Shown in pieces: positions 44,052 to 52,082 of a DNA stretch of 64,000 bases. The stretch comes from Ensifer aridi. Lineage in GTDB: Bacteria > Pseudomonadota > Alphaproteobacteria > Rhizobiales > Rhizobiaceae. The notes beneath the pieces were generated by a model. That model was not told the origin of the DNA. It did not search any database and saw nothing but the letters and a program-made list of their open reading frames with translations. The number at the start of each line of letters is the position of its first letter. Position 1 is the first letter of the stretch. A program made the position numbers and the translations under genes. The stretch spans positions 1 to 64,000 of the forward strand of contig NZ_LUAV01000034.1 of assembly GCF_002078505.1 (NCBI RefSeq). Reading direction: 5' to 3'.

Positions 44052-44068
44052 GCCGCCTCGTTCTCTCG

Positions 44069-44090
44069 ATCTGTTCGTTTTTGAACAGAT
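44069..44090. promoter_or_regulatory. Perfect inverted repeat between pccR and the acyl-CoA dehydrogenase gene
   Basis: ATCTGTTC at 44069-44076 and GAACAGAT at 44083-44090 are exact complements around GTTTTT. It begins 18 bases after the pccR stop and about 90 bases before the next start. It could be an operator or a terminator hairpin; the loop rather than the 3' side holds the T-run, which favours an operator. Confidence 0.4.
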
Positions 44091-44177
44091 ACTGTGAGAA
44101 TTTGCGTCTGTGCCTGTGCGATGTTTGATGTAACTACAGCGCCACAGCATCAATATGCGGGTCAGGGAGGACAGCAT

Positions 44178-45320
44178 ATGGATTTTCGCCTGTCGGAGGA
44201 GCAGCAAGCCATCCGCGCGATGGCGTTCGATTTTGCGCGGGATGAGCTCGCGCCCCACGCGATCGATTGGGATCAGCAGAAGCATTTTCCGGTGGAGACT
44301 TTGCGGGCCGCCGCGGCGCTCGGAATGGCCGGCATCTACGTCCGCGACGACATCGGCGGCACGGGCTTGGCCCGTCTCGATGCCGCGATGATCATCGAGG
44401 CGCTTGCAACCGGCTGCCCCTCGATCGCTTCCTTTGTTTCGATCCACAATATGTGCGCCGGCATGATCGATCGCCATGGCACGGAGGAGCAGCGCCAGCA
44501 GCTTCTTCCGCCGCTCTTAACGATGGAGACGCTCGCGAGCTACTGCCTGACGGAGCCTGGTTCCGGCTCGGACGCGGGAGCGCTCAAGACCAAGGCAGTG
44601 AGGGATGGTGACGGCTATCTCCTGACCGGTCAGAAGCAGTTCATTTCCGGCGCCGGCGAATCCGGTCTCTACATCGTCATGGCGCGCACCGGCGAGGAGG
44701 GGTCAAAGGGCATTTCCGCCTTCGTCGTCGAGAAGGATGTGCCGGGCCTCACTTTCGGCGCCAACGAGAAGAAGATGGGCTGGCACGCCCAGCCGACCCG
44801 TGCAGTGATGCTCGACAATGTCCGCGTGCCGGCGGAGAACCGGCTGGGAGCGGAGGGCGAAGGCTTCAAGATCGCCATGGCCGGACTCGATGGTGGCCGG
44901 CTCAATATCGCCGCAGCCTCGCTCGGCGGCGCGCAGGCCGCGTTCGATAAGGCGCTCGCTTATGTCCAGGAGCGGCGTGCCTTTGGGCGTGCTATCGGCG
45001 AATTCCAGGCGCTGCAGTTCCGTCTCGCCGACATGGCGACGGACCTCGAAATCGCCCGCACCTTCCTCTGGCGGGCGGCCGCCGCGCTCGATGCGGGAGA
45101 CCCGGAAGCGACCAAGCTCTGTGCGATGGCCAAACGGTTCGTCACCGACCGCTGCTTCGCCGTCGCCAACGACGCGCTGCAATTGCATGGCGGCTATGGC
45201 TATCTCGCGGACTACGGCATCGAAAAGATTGTCAGGGACCTGAGGGTGCACCAGATACTCGAAGGCACCAACGAGATCATGCGGCTGATCGTGTCGCGCG
45301 CCATCACGGGACGGAAATAG
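44178..45320 (+). CDS. Acyl-CoA dehydrogenase, probably isobutyryl-CoA dehydrogenase
   Basis: An FAD-dependent 380-residue dehydrogenase. Landmarks are YCLTEPGSGSDAGALKTKA (FAD and substrate region), KQFISGAGE, RVPAENRLGAEGEGFKIAMAGLDGGR and the catalytic Glu at about 362 (ILEGTNEIMR). Genes for 3-hydroxyisobutyryl-CoA hydrolase and 3-hydroxyisobutyrate dehydrogenase follow, so oxidation of isobutyryl-CoA to methacrylyl-CoA in valine breakdown is the likely reaction. The ATG at 44178 follows GGGAGG. It is 12 bases upstream of the next gene in the same operon. Confidence 0.92.
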   Translation: MDFRLSEEQQAIRAMAFDFARDELAPHAIDWDQQKHFPVETLRAAAALGMAGIYVRDDIGGTGLARLDAAMIIEALATGCPSIASFVSIHNMCAGMIDRHGTEEQRQQLLPPLLTMETLASYCLTEPGSGSDAGALKTKAVRDGDGYLLTGQKQFISGAGESGLYIVMARTGEEGSKGISAFVVEKDVPGLTFGANEKKMGWHAQPTRAVMLDNVRVPAENRLGAEGEGFKIAMAGLDGGRLNIAAASLGGAQAAFDKALAYVQERRAFGRAIGEFQALQFRLADMATDLEIARTFLWRAAAALDAGDPEATKLCAMAKRFVTDRCFAVANDALQLHGGYGYLADYGIEKIVRDLRVHQILEGTNEIMRLIVSRAITGRK

Positions 45321-45332
45321 GAAGGATTTTCG

Positions 45333-46436
45333 ATGGAGATGCAGCCCACGCTTCCCGAGATCATTGTCGAGCAGCAAGGCGCGATCGGCAGGCTGCGGCT
45401 CAACCGGCCGCGCGCGCTGAACAGTCTCAACCTGGCGATGATCCGGGCAATTGCCGCGGCGCTCACCGAATTCGAGCGTGACCCGACGATCGCGGCAGTG
45501 CTCATTACCGGCGAGGGCGAGCGTGGGCTCTGCGCCGGCGGCGATATCCGCATGATATATGAGAGCGGCCGCGAACGTCCCGAGGAGGGAGCGCAATTCT
45601 GGCGCGAGGAGTTCATCGTCAACAGCCGTATTTCCGGCTATGCCAAGCCCTATATTGCGATCATGGACGGCATCGTCATGGGCGGCGGGGTCGGCGTTTC
45701 CTCCCATGGCAGCCACCGGATCGTCACGGAGAGGACGCGGCTCGCCATGCCGGAGACGGGGATCGGTTACTTCACCGATATCGGCGCCACCTGGCTCCTG
45801 CCGCATGCGCCCGGCGAATTCGGTACCTATCTCGGATTGACCGGACGCGATATCGGCGCTGCGGCGGCCATCCATGCTCGGCTCGCCGACAGTTTCGTTC
45901 CCTCGCATAGGTTGGGCGAACTCATTGCGGCCCTTGGCTCGCTCTCCGCCTCGGCCACAGCGGAGGATATCTCGGAGACCATCCGTGCCGTCTCTAGCGA
46001 AGCGCCGGCTTCGCCGCTCCTTGACCATGTTGCGCTCATCGATCGCTGCTTCGTCTTCGACACGGTCGAGGAGATTCTCGGCGCGCTGGAGAAGGATGGT
46101 TCGGACTTCGCCCTCGAGACGCTTGAGCTCTTGAGGAGCCGCTCCGCGATCAGCCTCAAACTGACGCTCTCGTTGCTGAGAGCCGGGCGCGCGAGCCGGA
46201 CGCTCGATGAGTGCCTCGAGCGGGAATATGCGGCGACGCTTGGCATGCTCTCCAACCCGGATTTCTACGAGGGCGTGCGCGCCGCCGTGATCGACAAGGA
46301 CCGCAATCCCAAATGGTCGGTCGGCCTGTCGGAAGTGACGCCAGAGAAGCTCGCGCGGTTCGGCAGGAACGACGGCGCGCCGCTTTTTGCCCGGGGGGGC
46401 AGGGCCAGGCGTAATGCGGCTGACGGGCGTTTGTGA
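45333..46436 (+). CDS. 3-hydroxyisobutyryl-CoA hydrolase
   Basis: A 367-residue member of the enoyl-CoA hydratase/isomerase (crotonase) superfamily of the HIBYL-CoA hydrolase type. Features are LNRPRALNSLNLAMIRAI, the oxyanion-hole region CAGGDIRMIYESG, VMGGGVGVSSHGSHRIVTE and the catalytic Glu/Asp stretch AMPETGIGYFTDIGATWLL; the long C-terminal helical region (SLKLTLSLLRAGR ... LGMLSNPDFYEGVRAAVIDKDR) separates this family from shorter hydratases. It hydrolyses 3-hydroxyisobutyryl-CoA in valine degradation. A GAAGGA lies before the ATG at 45333. Confidence 0.92.
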   Translation: MEMQPTLPEIIVEQQGAIGRLRLNRPRALNSLNLAMIRAIAAALTEFERDPTIAAVLITGEGERGLCAGGDIRMIYESGRERPEEGAQFWREEFIVNSRISGYAKPYIAIMDGIVMGGGVGVSSHGSHRIVTERTRLAMPETGIGYFTDIGATWLLPHAPGEFGTYLGLTGRDIGAAAAIHARLADSFVPSHRLGELIAALGSLSASATAEDISETIRAVSSEAPASPLLDHVALIDRCFVFDTVEEILGALEKDGSDFALETLELLRSRSAISLKLTLSLLRAGRASRTLDECLEREYAATLGMLSNPDFYEGVRAAVIDKDRNPKWSVGLSEVTPEKLARFGRNDGAPLFARGGRARRNAADGRL

Positions 46437-46464
46437 CATGATTTGAGGTGAGGAGGAGAGGCAT

Positions 46465-47361
46465 ATGACGAAGATCGCCTTTATCGGGCTTGGCAATATG
46501 GGCGGACCGATGGCCGCCAATCTGGTGAAGGCGGGCCATGCGGTTACCGGCTTCGACCTGTCGGAAGCCTCGCGCAATGCTGCCGCGAAGACGGGCGTTT
46601 CGATAGCCGGCTCGATCGCTCAAGTCGTGCGCGAGACCGAATGCGTCGTCACCATGCTGCCGGCAAGTTCGCATGTTCTCTATGTCTGGGATGAGCTGCT
46701 CGGCTTCGTCGACCCGGGAACGCTTTTAATCGATAGCTCGACTATCGATGTCGAAAGCGCGCGCAAGGTCCATGGATTCGCCGACAAGGCGGGCTGCCCC
46801 TCGCTCGATGCGCCGGTTTCCGGCGGCACTGCGGGAGCGGCGGCGGGCACGCTCACCTTCATGGTCGGCGGCAGCGACGGGGCCTTTTCTCGCGGCAAGC
46901 ACATTCTCGAAGCCATGGGCAAGAAGATCGTCCATTGCGGCGATGCCGGTGCGGGGCAAGCCGCGAAAATTTGCAACAACATGATCCTCGGCGTCTCCAT
47001 GGCCGCCGTATGCGAGGCCTTTGTCCTCGCCGAACGGCTCGGTCTTTCGCATCAGGCGCTTTTCGACGTCGCCTCGACTTCGTCGGGCCAGTGCTGGTCT
47101 CTTACGAGCTATTGCCCGGTACCCGGCCCGGTGCCGACTTCGCCCGCCAATAACGACTACAAGCCCGGCTTCACCGCGAGCCTGATGCTGAAAGACCTGA
47201 AGCTGTCGCAGCAGGCCGCCAGCGCGAGCGGCGCAGCGACGCCAATGGGCGCGCAGGCGGCGCAGCTCTACAGCCTGTTCGAGAAGCTCGGCCATGGCGG
47301 CGAGGACTTTTCCGCTCTGATCCGCATGCTGCGCGGCAACGAAGAGGCGAAGGCAGGATAG
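46465..47361 (+). CDS. mmsB: 3-hydroxyisobutyrate dehydrogenase
   Basis: An NAD-dependent 298-residue dehydrogenase. The N-terminal Rossmann glycine motif is GLGNMGGPMAANL, substrate-binding segments are DAPVSGGTAGAAAGTLTFM and the catalytic Lys is in QAAKICNNMILG near residue 171, followed by the NDYKPGF and MLKDLKL segments of the family. It oxidises 3-hydroxyisobutyrate to methylmalonate semialdehyde, which is converted to propionyl-CoA; the propionyl-CoA genes are divergent from this operon. No mmsA is in the window. GGAGGAG precedes the ATG. Confidence 0.94.
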   Translation: MTKIAFIGLGNMGGPMAANLVKAGHAVTGFDLSEASRNAAAKTGVSIAGSIAQVVRETECVVTMLPASSHVLYVWDELLGFVDPGTLLIDSSTIDVESARKVHGFADKAGCPSLDAPVSGGTAGAAAGTLTFMVGGSDGAFSRGKHILEAMGKKIVHCGDAGAGQAAKICNNMILGVSMAAVCEAFVLAERLGLSHQALFDVASTSSGQCWSLTSYCPVPGPVPTSPANNDYKPGFTASLMLKDLKLSQQAASASGAATPMGAQAAQLYSLFEKLGHGGEDFSALIRMLRGNEEAKAG

Positions 47362-47774
47362 CGCCTGCGGGATCGATGGAAGGCGATTGCGCTCCTTCGC
47401 TGTGGCGAGGCAGAGCCAGGTTGGTCGCGCTTCCTTCGAGCAGGTAACTGTCACTCAGAGCAGCGACTGGCCAAGCCAAGCGGCGGCAACACGCACCTGA
47501 TCACGAATTCAGGTCACCGAGATCATGAACGTGATTGATTCTAAAGAGTTGTTGGGATGCGGGCGGAAAACCGAATAGACTTTCCTCGTCCCGCTCCAGT
47601 GACCGGCTACCGCCGATAATCCGGTCTTTGGTCCTTCAAGTTACCTCATCAAGCCAAGCAATCAGCGCATTCAGAGGACGCGATCGCTCCGTCTCTTTGC
47701 GCCACGCAACTTAATGCCGGGAACATTGCGCGAGATTGTGCATTTGAGAGTGTACTAATTTAGGGAGAACAAAA
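47362..47774. other. Intergenic stretch without a gene
   Basis: About 410 bases between mmsB and the Asp/Gly-repeat gene. No open frame with a start site stands out on either strand, and I find no tRNA, insertion-sequence fragment or strong terminator. The last 50 bases, AT-richer than the rest with GGGAGAAC just before the next ATG, must contain the promoter and ribosome binding site of the repeat gene. Confidence 0.5.
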
Positions 47775-48422
47775 ATGCGCACTCTAGAGGCACTTCTCAC
47801 GACTTCCAGCCTGACATTGATGTCAGCCGCTTTGCTTGCGTCGGCGGCCCCCGCGAAAGCCCAAGAGGTCGAGCGGCCGGTGCTGACGGCTGCGCAGTGC
47901 AGCCCCCTTACAGAGGGTAACTATGAACGCTGCTGCGTGGCGCTGAACCGGGCCGACATCCTCTCGGCGGCAGAAATCGCGCAATGCCCACCGCTGACCA
48001 CCGCGCTGATCCAGTCGGTGTTAAGCGACGAACGGGGCGACGACCGCGACGGCAACGACGACGATGACACGGGCGGCAACCCCGGCGGTAATCCCGGCGG
48101 CAATCCCGGCGGCAACCCCGGCGGCAATCCCGGCGGCGGCGATGATGATGACGACGACGACAACGGCGGCGGCGACGACGATGACGACAACGGCGGCGGT
48201 GACGACGACGACAACAACGGCGGCGGCGACGACGATGATGACAACGGCGGCGGCGGTGACGACGACGACGATAACGGCGGCGGCGATGACGACGACGACA
48301 ATGGCGGCGGCGACCATGACGACGATGACAACGGCGGCGGCGACCACGACGACGATGACAACGGCGGCGGCGACCATGACGACAACGGCGGCAGCGCCAA
48401 CGACCGTAGCGACGACGACTAA
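47775..48422 (+). CDS. Exported protein with GGNP and Gly/Asp repeats
   Basis: A 215-residue protein with a signal peptide (about 1-29, cleavage near AKAQ), a folded region of about 70 residues with four cysteines (QCSPL, YERCCVAL, AQCPPL), then five GGNP units and about nine GGG-D(n)-N units (n = 3 to 7, some starting DHD), ending SANDRSDDD. The tail is extremely acidic and probably binds calcium or other cations without forming the RTX roll of GGXGXD repeats. No family is recognised. The nucleotide repeats (GGCGGC-GAC-GAC tracts) are expected to vary in number by slippage. Confidence 0.8.
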   Translation: MRTLEALLTTSSLTLMSAALLASAAPAKAQEVERPVLTAAQCSPLTEGNYERCCVALNRADILSAAEIAQCPPLTTALIQSVLSDERGDDRDGNDDDDTGGNPGGNPGGNPGGNPGGNPGGGDDDDDDDNGGGDDDDDNGGGDDDDNNGGGDDDDDNGGGGDDDDDNGGGDDDDDNGGGDHDDDDNGGGDHDDDDNGGGDHDDNGGSANDRSDDD

Positions 48423-48443
48423 GCTATTGCACCGAGTGATCCG

Positions 48444-48478
48444 CGGGTGTCCAGGCCTGCTCCGCAGGGGGACACCCG
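48444..48478 (+). terminator. Stem-loop behind the Gly/Asp-repeat gene
   Basis: CGGGTGTCC at 48444-48452 pairs with GGACACCCG at 48470-48478 around a 17-base loop, 22 bases after the stop codon. A second hairpin follows at 48507-48532. Together they probably end transcription from both the repeat gene and the convergent SDR gene. Confidence 0.55.
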
Positions 48479-48506
48479 TCACCCTGGCGACAAACTAACA
48501 CGCGCA

Positions 48507-48532
48507 GTCGCGTCAGCTCCGGCTGGCGCGAC
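48507..48532. terminator. Eleven-base-pair hairpin, possible bidirectional terminator
   Basis: GTCGCGTCAGC at 48507-48517 pairs with GCTGGCGCGAC at 48522-48532 (one G-T pair) around TCCG. It lies between the convergent repeat and SDR genes and is followed by TTGCTTATTCATT. Confidence 0.55.
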
Positions 48533-48601
48533 TTGCTTATTCATTCTCTCAAAAGCGCGGAGGGTCGGAGCAAGGTTCCGGATTGGGGCCGGCGCCCGGC
48601 T

Positions 48602-49351
48602 TCACATCTGCACGGTCATCCCGCCGTCGACGGTGAGCGTGATGCCGTTGACGAAGCTTGCCGCCGGCGAGGCGAGGAAAACTGCGGCCGGGGCGATCTC
48701 CTCAGGCCGGCCCCAGCGCTTCAGCGGAATGCGGATGTCGACGAAGGCCTTAAGCGCCGGGTCGGCTGCGAGATGCGCATTGGTCTCGGTCGCAAACCAG
48801 CCGGGCGCGATCGCGTTGACCGTCAGATTGTCGGCGCCGAGCTCGACGGCGAGCGAGCGCGTCAGCGCCGAGAGCCCGCCTTTGGCCGCCGTATAGGCGG
48901 GGTCGCCCGCCCGCGCCGCGAAGGCCGCGATCGACGTTACGAAGATCAGGCGCCCAGCCGTCGAGCGCCGCAGATAGGAGAGCGCAGCTCTCGCGATAGC
49001 ATAGGCGGCGGTCAAATCGGTATTCAGCAGTGCCGCGAATGCATCCGGGCCCATCGCTTCGGTGCCGCGGCGGTCTCGTTCGCCGACCGCGTGGATGAGG
49101 ATGTCGAGCTGGCCCGTCTTCTCGGTGGCGTCGGCAATGATGCTCTCGACGTCCCGCGTGATATCGCCCGCCGCGATCCCGACCGCAACGCCCTCGCGGG
49201 CGAGTCGCTTCTGTGCGTCTTCGAGGCTTTGCCGGTTGCGACCGTTGATCACCGTCCAGGCTCCGGCCCGTGCCAGGGCCTTGGCCATTTCGAGGCCCAG
49301 TCCGCGCCCGCCGCCGGTCACCAGCGCGGTCTTTCCGTTGAGGTCGAACAT
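48602..49351 (-). CDS. Short-chain dehydrogenase/reductase
   Basis: A classical SDR of 249 residues with the NAD(P)-binding TGGGRGLGLEMAKAL (12-26), the catalytic Ser140, Tyr153 and Lys157 (TSIAAFAAR, AYTAAKGG), and the late PGWFATETNA loop. It is most like gluconate 5-dehydrogenase/3-oxoacyl reductase-type SDRs; the substrate cannot be told from sequence. The ATG at 49351 follows AGGACAACG. The Cys- or His-rich frame further upstream is not family-like. Confidence 0.9.
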   Translation of the reverse strand: MFDLNGKTALVTGGGRGLGLEMAKALARAGAWTVINGRNRQSLEDAQKRLAREGVAVGIAAGDITRDVESIIADATEKTGQLDILIHAVGERDRRGTEAMGPDAFAALLNTDLTAAYAIARAALSYLRRSTAGRLIFVTSIAAFAARAGDPAYTAAKGGLSALTRSLAVELGADNLTVNAIAPGWFATETNAHLAADPALKAFVDIRIPLKRWGRPEEIAPAAVFLASPAASFVNGITLTVDGGMTVQM

Positions 49352-49713
49352 CGTTGTCCTCGCTGCTTCAATCATCGAACCGCGGGATGGGGCCGGTTTC
49401 TCGCACTGGACTTCTGCAGCGGACGGCGTCATGGTTCACATTCTCAGAACGACGCTGGAAATCCCTCGAGAGACTGGCAAGAAACCGTGCCTGGACACAG
49501 TGATAATGTTGTGTGTTGCTTTTGCAGAAAACAACTTCCCTTCAGCAAGACTGTCAAACTCGAAGTTCATTCAACAGAAATGGGAGAGGAGAGGCAAGAG
49601 TTGTTCTGTCATGCGGCCTGCCTCTCGAAAAGCGGTGTCACCAGCAATACCACTCCATCCCGATCTTCGAGACTAAGAGTTGGCGAAGCGCCGTTCGCAA
49701 GCGCGCCTAGGGA
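49352..49713. other. Intergenic stretch without a convincing gene
   Basis: About 360 bases between the SDR start and the hairpin behind the carbonic anhydrase gene. Frames here lack ribosome binding sites and have poor composition. The promoter of the minus-strand SDR gene should be in the first part. No mobile-element remnant is recognised. Confidence 0.45.
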
Positions 49714-49744
49714 GCACCCCGGCGGCGATGCGCCGCCGAGGTGC
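49714..49744 (-). terminator. Strong stem-loop downstream of carbonic anhydrase gene
   Basis: GCACC (49714-49718) and GGCGGCG (49721-49727) pair with CGCCGCC (49731-49737) and GGTGC (49740-49744), a 12-pair stem with one small internal loop and a three-base loop. It begins 16 bases after the carbonic anhydrase stop. No T-run follows on the minus strand, so termination efficiency is uncertain. Confidence 0.5.
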
Positions 49745-49760
49745 CTGATTGCTCCAATGA

Positions 49761-50513
49761 TCAGCTGGAGCTCAAAACGTAACGCCGATTGGCGGAAAGC
49801 GCCGGACGCGCATTCATCGAATAGAGCGCAGTGAACTTCTTGATGTCGGCGGGATCGACCTCGATCGGTTCCATCGCCACCATCCAGTCCACTATCTCGC
49901 TGCAGGGCGGGGTGGTGAGCGATCCTTCATAGGCCCAATATTTGAGCGAGGAGGGCAGGAGGCCTTTCGCATCGATGGAGTCGAGCGCGGCTTCCTCGCC
50001 GGCCTTCTGCGGGAATTTCGCCGCAAGGCTCGCGAAGGTCGCGTTGGCCGCGCCGGGCGCCAGAAAGACGCCGAGCACGCCGAGCGCACCCGTTTCGGCG
50101 TGCTTATGGACGAAATGCACCTCCATCGGGAAGCTCTTGCCCTCGACCAGATGTTCGCTCGGGGCGTGGAAGTGGTATTGCACCAGATCGTAGGTCTTGT
50201 CGCCGCGCTTGAGCGTGCCGCCGGGGGCAGCCTTTACCTGGATTGTGTGGCCGTTGTTGAGGATCGTGCCGCCGCTCTTCCAGTCCGTCGCGAGGTCCGG
50301 GATATCGGCCTTGATGGCGCCAGTGATGTCGATGGGGGATTGCTGCGAGCCGGCCGAGCAGGCACCGTTCTCCTCGCCCAAGGAACCCCAGTGCTCGGGA
50401 CCCTCTTCGCCTTCGTAGCTCCAGTGCACGCCTTCGGCGGCGAATGCCGTCTTGACGCAAAGCGGGCACGCGGCAAGAAGAGCCAAACTCCTGAGGAAAT
50501 TACGTCTTTCCAT
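49761..50513 (-). CDS. cah: Alpha-type carbonic anhydrase, exported
   Basis: A 250-residue periplasmic alpha carbonic anhydrase, which interconverts CO2 and bicarbonate. The zinc ligands are His114, His116 and His133 (QYHFHAPSEH, EVHFVHKHAE); SQQSPIDI near 56-63, and LTTPPCSE near 206, are family hallmarks. The N-terminus ERRNFLRSLALLAACP is a twin-arginine-like signal with cleavage after AFA at about residue 26. Cys52 and the Cys in PPCSE can form the family disulfide. Single-gene unit, with its own downstream hairpin. Confidence 0.94.
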   Translation of the reverse strand: MERRNFLRSLALLAACPLCVKTAFAAEGVHWSYEGEEGPEHWGSLGEENGACSAGSQQSPIDITGAIKADIPDLATDWKSGGTILNNGHTIQVKAAPGGTLKRGDKTYDLVQYHFHAPSEHLVEGKSFPMEVHFVHKHAETGALGVLGVFLAPGAANATFASLAAKFPQKAGEEAALDSIDAKGLLPSSLKYWAYEGSLTTPPCSEIVDWMVAMEPIEVDPADIKKFTALYSMNARPALSANRRYVLSSS

Positions 50514-50921
50514 TCATATTCCCTTTCGAATGAGCACGAGCCGAAAGCGCCCGCGGGGGCGGGATGTTGTGCGTCCGAACCTGTCGAACAACTGTCAGAA
50601 GAACGCGCTTCAAAAAAGCTTGCGCAAAATGGATAGCGCTCGCGGCAGGGGTCCTTCGCCGGAGAAGGAGCGCCATCCTCATTTGTAACACTTTTCGCCA
50701 TTTACTTGCGCCGGATCTGCGCAGAGAATAGCGCATGGGAGGAAGCGTTCGGCGCCCTCTCGACAAAAGCGCTCGAACGCCTTTCGCCCGCTAAATAATA
50801 GAGCGGGAGGGGGCGATGTGTCCGCGGTTTCCACCCCGATCCCACTCTATCCAATGGGAAGCGATCACGTGAGGTTCCGGATTTTCCAGCCGGAGTCACG
50901 GTGATCCGAGGGAGGAAAGCA
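50514..50921. other. Intergenic region between divergent carbonic anhydrase and sugar ABC operon
   Basis: About 400 bases shared by two divergent starts. Frames on either strand have poor composition. The GGGAGGAAAGC ribosome binding site of the ABC operon is at 50910-50920. I did not find a convincing palindrome that would mark an operator. Confidence 0.45.
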
Positions 50922-52004
50922 ATGAGGCGAATTCTGCTCTGCGCGGTTTCGGCCGCGGCGTTATCACTCGGCGTTTCATCTGCACTGGCGCAATCGGGCA
51001 GCGTCGAGAAAGCCGTCGGGGGCTATAGCTTCGACGAGGCGGCCAAGGAAGCTCCGGAAACCAAGAATTTCCATTCGGCTGACGGTCACCTGACCTTTGC
51101 AATCGTGACGCACACGGCCGGCAACGGCTTCTTCGATCCGGTCTATGTCGGGGCGAAGGTGGCCGGAAACATGATCGGCGCCACGATCCTGCTGCTCGGT
51201 TCGGAATCGCCGGTGGACGATCCGGCCCGCGAGATCGAAATTCTGAACCAGATCGTCCGAGATCCGACCATCGACGGCATCATCATGACGACGCCACAGG
51301 TCGGCGCCTACAACGACATCGTCAAGGCGGCGGAGGCGGCCGGCATTCCGATCGCCACGACGAACTCCTATGACGGCACGCTCCTCAACCGCAACGGCAT
51401 CAGCCACACCGGCCAGGATGCTTCGGCCGCCGCGATCGGTGGCGAGGCGCTTGCCAAATGCGTGCTCGACAGTGGCAAGACCAGCGGCACGATCGTCCTG
51501 CCCTCGTCGACCGCCATGGGCAACATCGAGGTGAACAATCGCGTCACCGCCGCCTTCAATGCCATAGTCAAGACGCTGAAGGACGCCGGCAAGCTCGATG
51601 CCTTCAAGGTCGATGCAGGTCCGGAAAATGTCGGCATCGACACCAACCCCAACGATCCGGTCAACGCGCTCGTTTCGCTTTTCGAATCGCGCGGCGACGT
51701 GGTCGGCGCTTTCACGGCCAACAACGTCTTCACGCCGCCGCTCGTCAAAGCGGTGGAGCAGATGGGCTGGACGAACAAGTTCTGCGCTTACGGCTTCGAT
51801 CTCGGGCCGGCGCAGCAGGAAGGCATTGCCGCCGGCAATCTCACCGGTTCCCTGGGACAGCAGCCTTTCCTGCAGGGCTTCTGGCCGGTGATGCAGCTTT
51901 ACCTGCAGATCGACCGCGGCATCTCGGCCGCCAATCTCGACACGCGCGCTCAGCTGGTGACCAAGGAGACGGTCGGAAAGGTCGGCAAGCGCTTCGAGAA
52001 TTGA
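50922..52004 (+). CDS. CUT2-type sugar ABC transporter periplasmic binding protein
   Basis: A 360-residue periplasmic binding protein of the ribose/xylose-binding class (peripla_BP_4 type). A signal peptide covers about 1-24 (ALAQ). Typical segments are FAIVTHTAGNGFFDPVYVGAKVAG, DGIIMTTPQVGAYNDIVKAAEAAGIPIATTNS and the hinge-region TGQDASAAAIGGEALAKC. It delivers its sugar to the fused permease and ATPase encoded next. The downstream polyol dehydrogenase suggests a hexose or polyol, but that is inference. Confidence 0.9.
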   Translation: MRRILLCAVSAAALSLGVSSALAQSGSVEKAVGGYSFDEAAKEAPETKNFHSADGHLTFAIVTHTAGNGFFDPVYVGAKVAGNMIGATILLLGSESPVDDPAREIEILNQIVRDPTIDGIIMTTPQVGAYNDIVKAAEAAGIPIATTNSYDGTLLNRNGISHTGQDASAAAIGGEALAKCVLDSGKTSGTIVLPSSTAMGNIEVNNRVTAAFNAIVKTLKDAGKLDAFKVDAGPENVGIDTNPNDPVNALVSLFESRGDVVGAFTANNVFTPPLVKAVEQMGWTNKFCAYGFDLGPAQQEGIAAGNLTGSLGQQPFLQGFWPVMQLYLQIDRGISAANLDTRAQLVTKETVGKVGKRFEN

Positions 52005-52082
52005 ACGGACCCGAAACTCCGGAGCGGGGACAGCGAAGGCAGCGCTCACCGCTCCGGTATTGGGCAGCAAGCGGAAGACACC

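Noticed and set aside
42393..44477. A 694-codon minus-strand frame opposite pccR
   Set aside because: It covers the pccR gene and the intergenic operator region and has shadow composition; pccR has intact domains.
48071..48400. Tandem repeats considered as a CRISPR array
   Set aside because: The repeats are coding trinucleotide tracts in one frame with no unique spacers and no cas genes.
48021..48482. Val/Ala-rich frame opposite the Gly/Asp-repeat gene that looks like a membrane protein
   Set aside because: It is the antisense reading of GAC/GGC repeats; the hydrophobicity is an artefact of the repeat and there is no start site.
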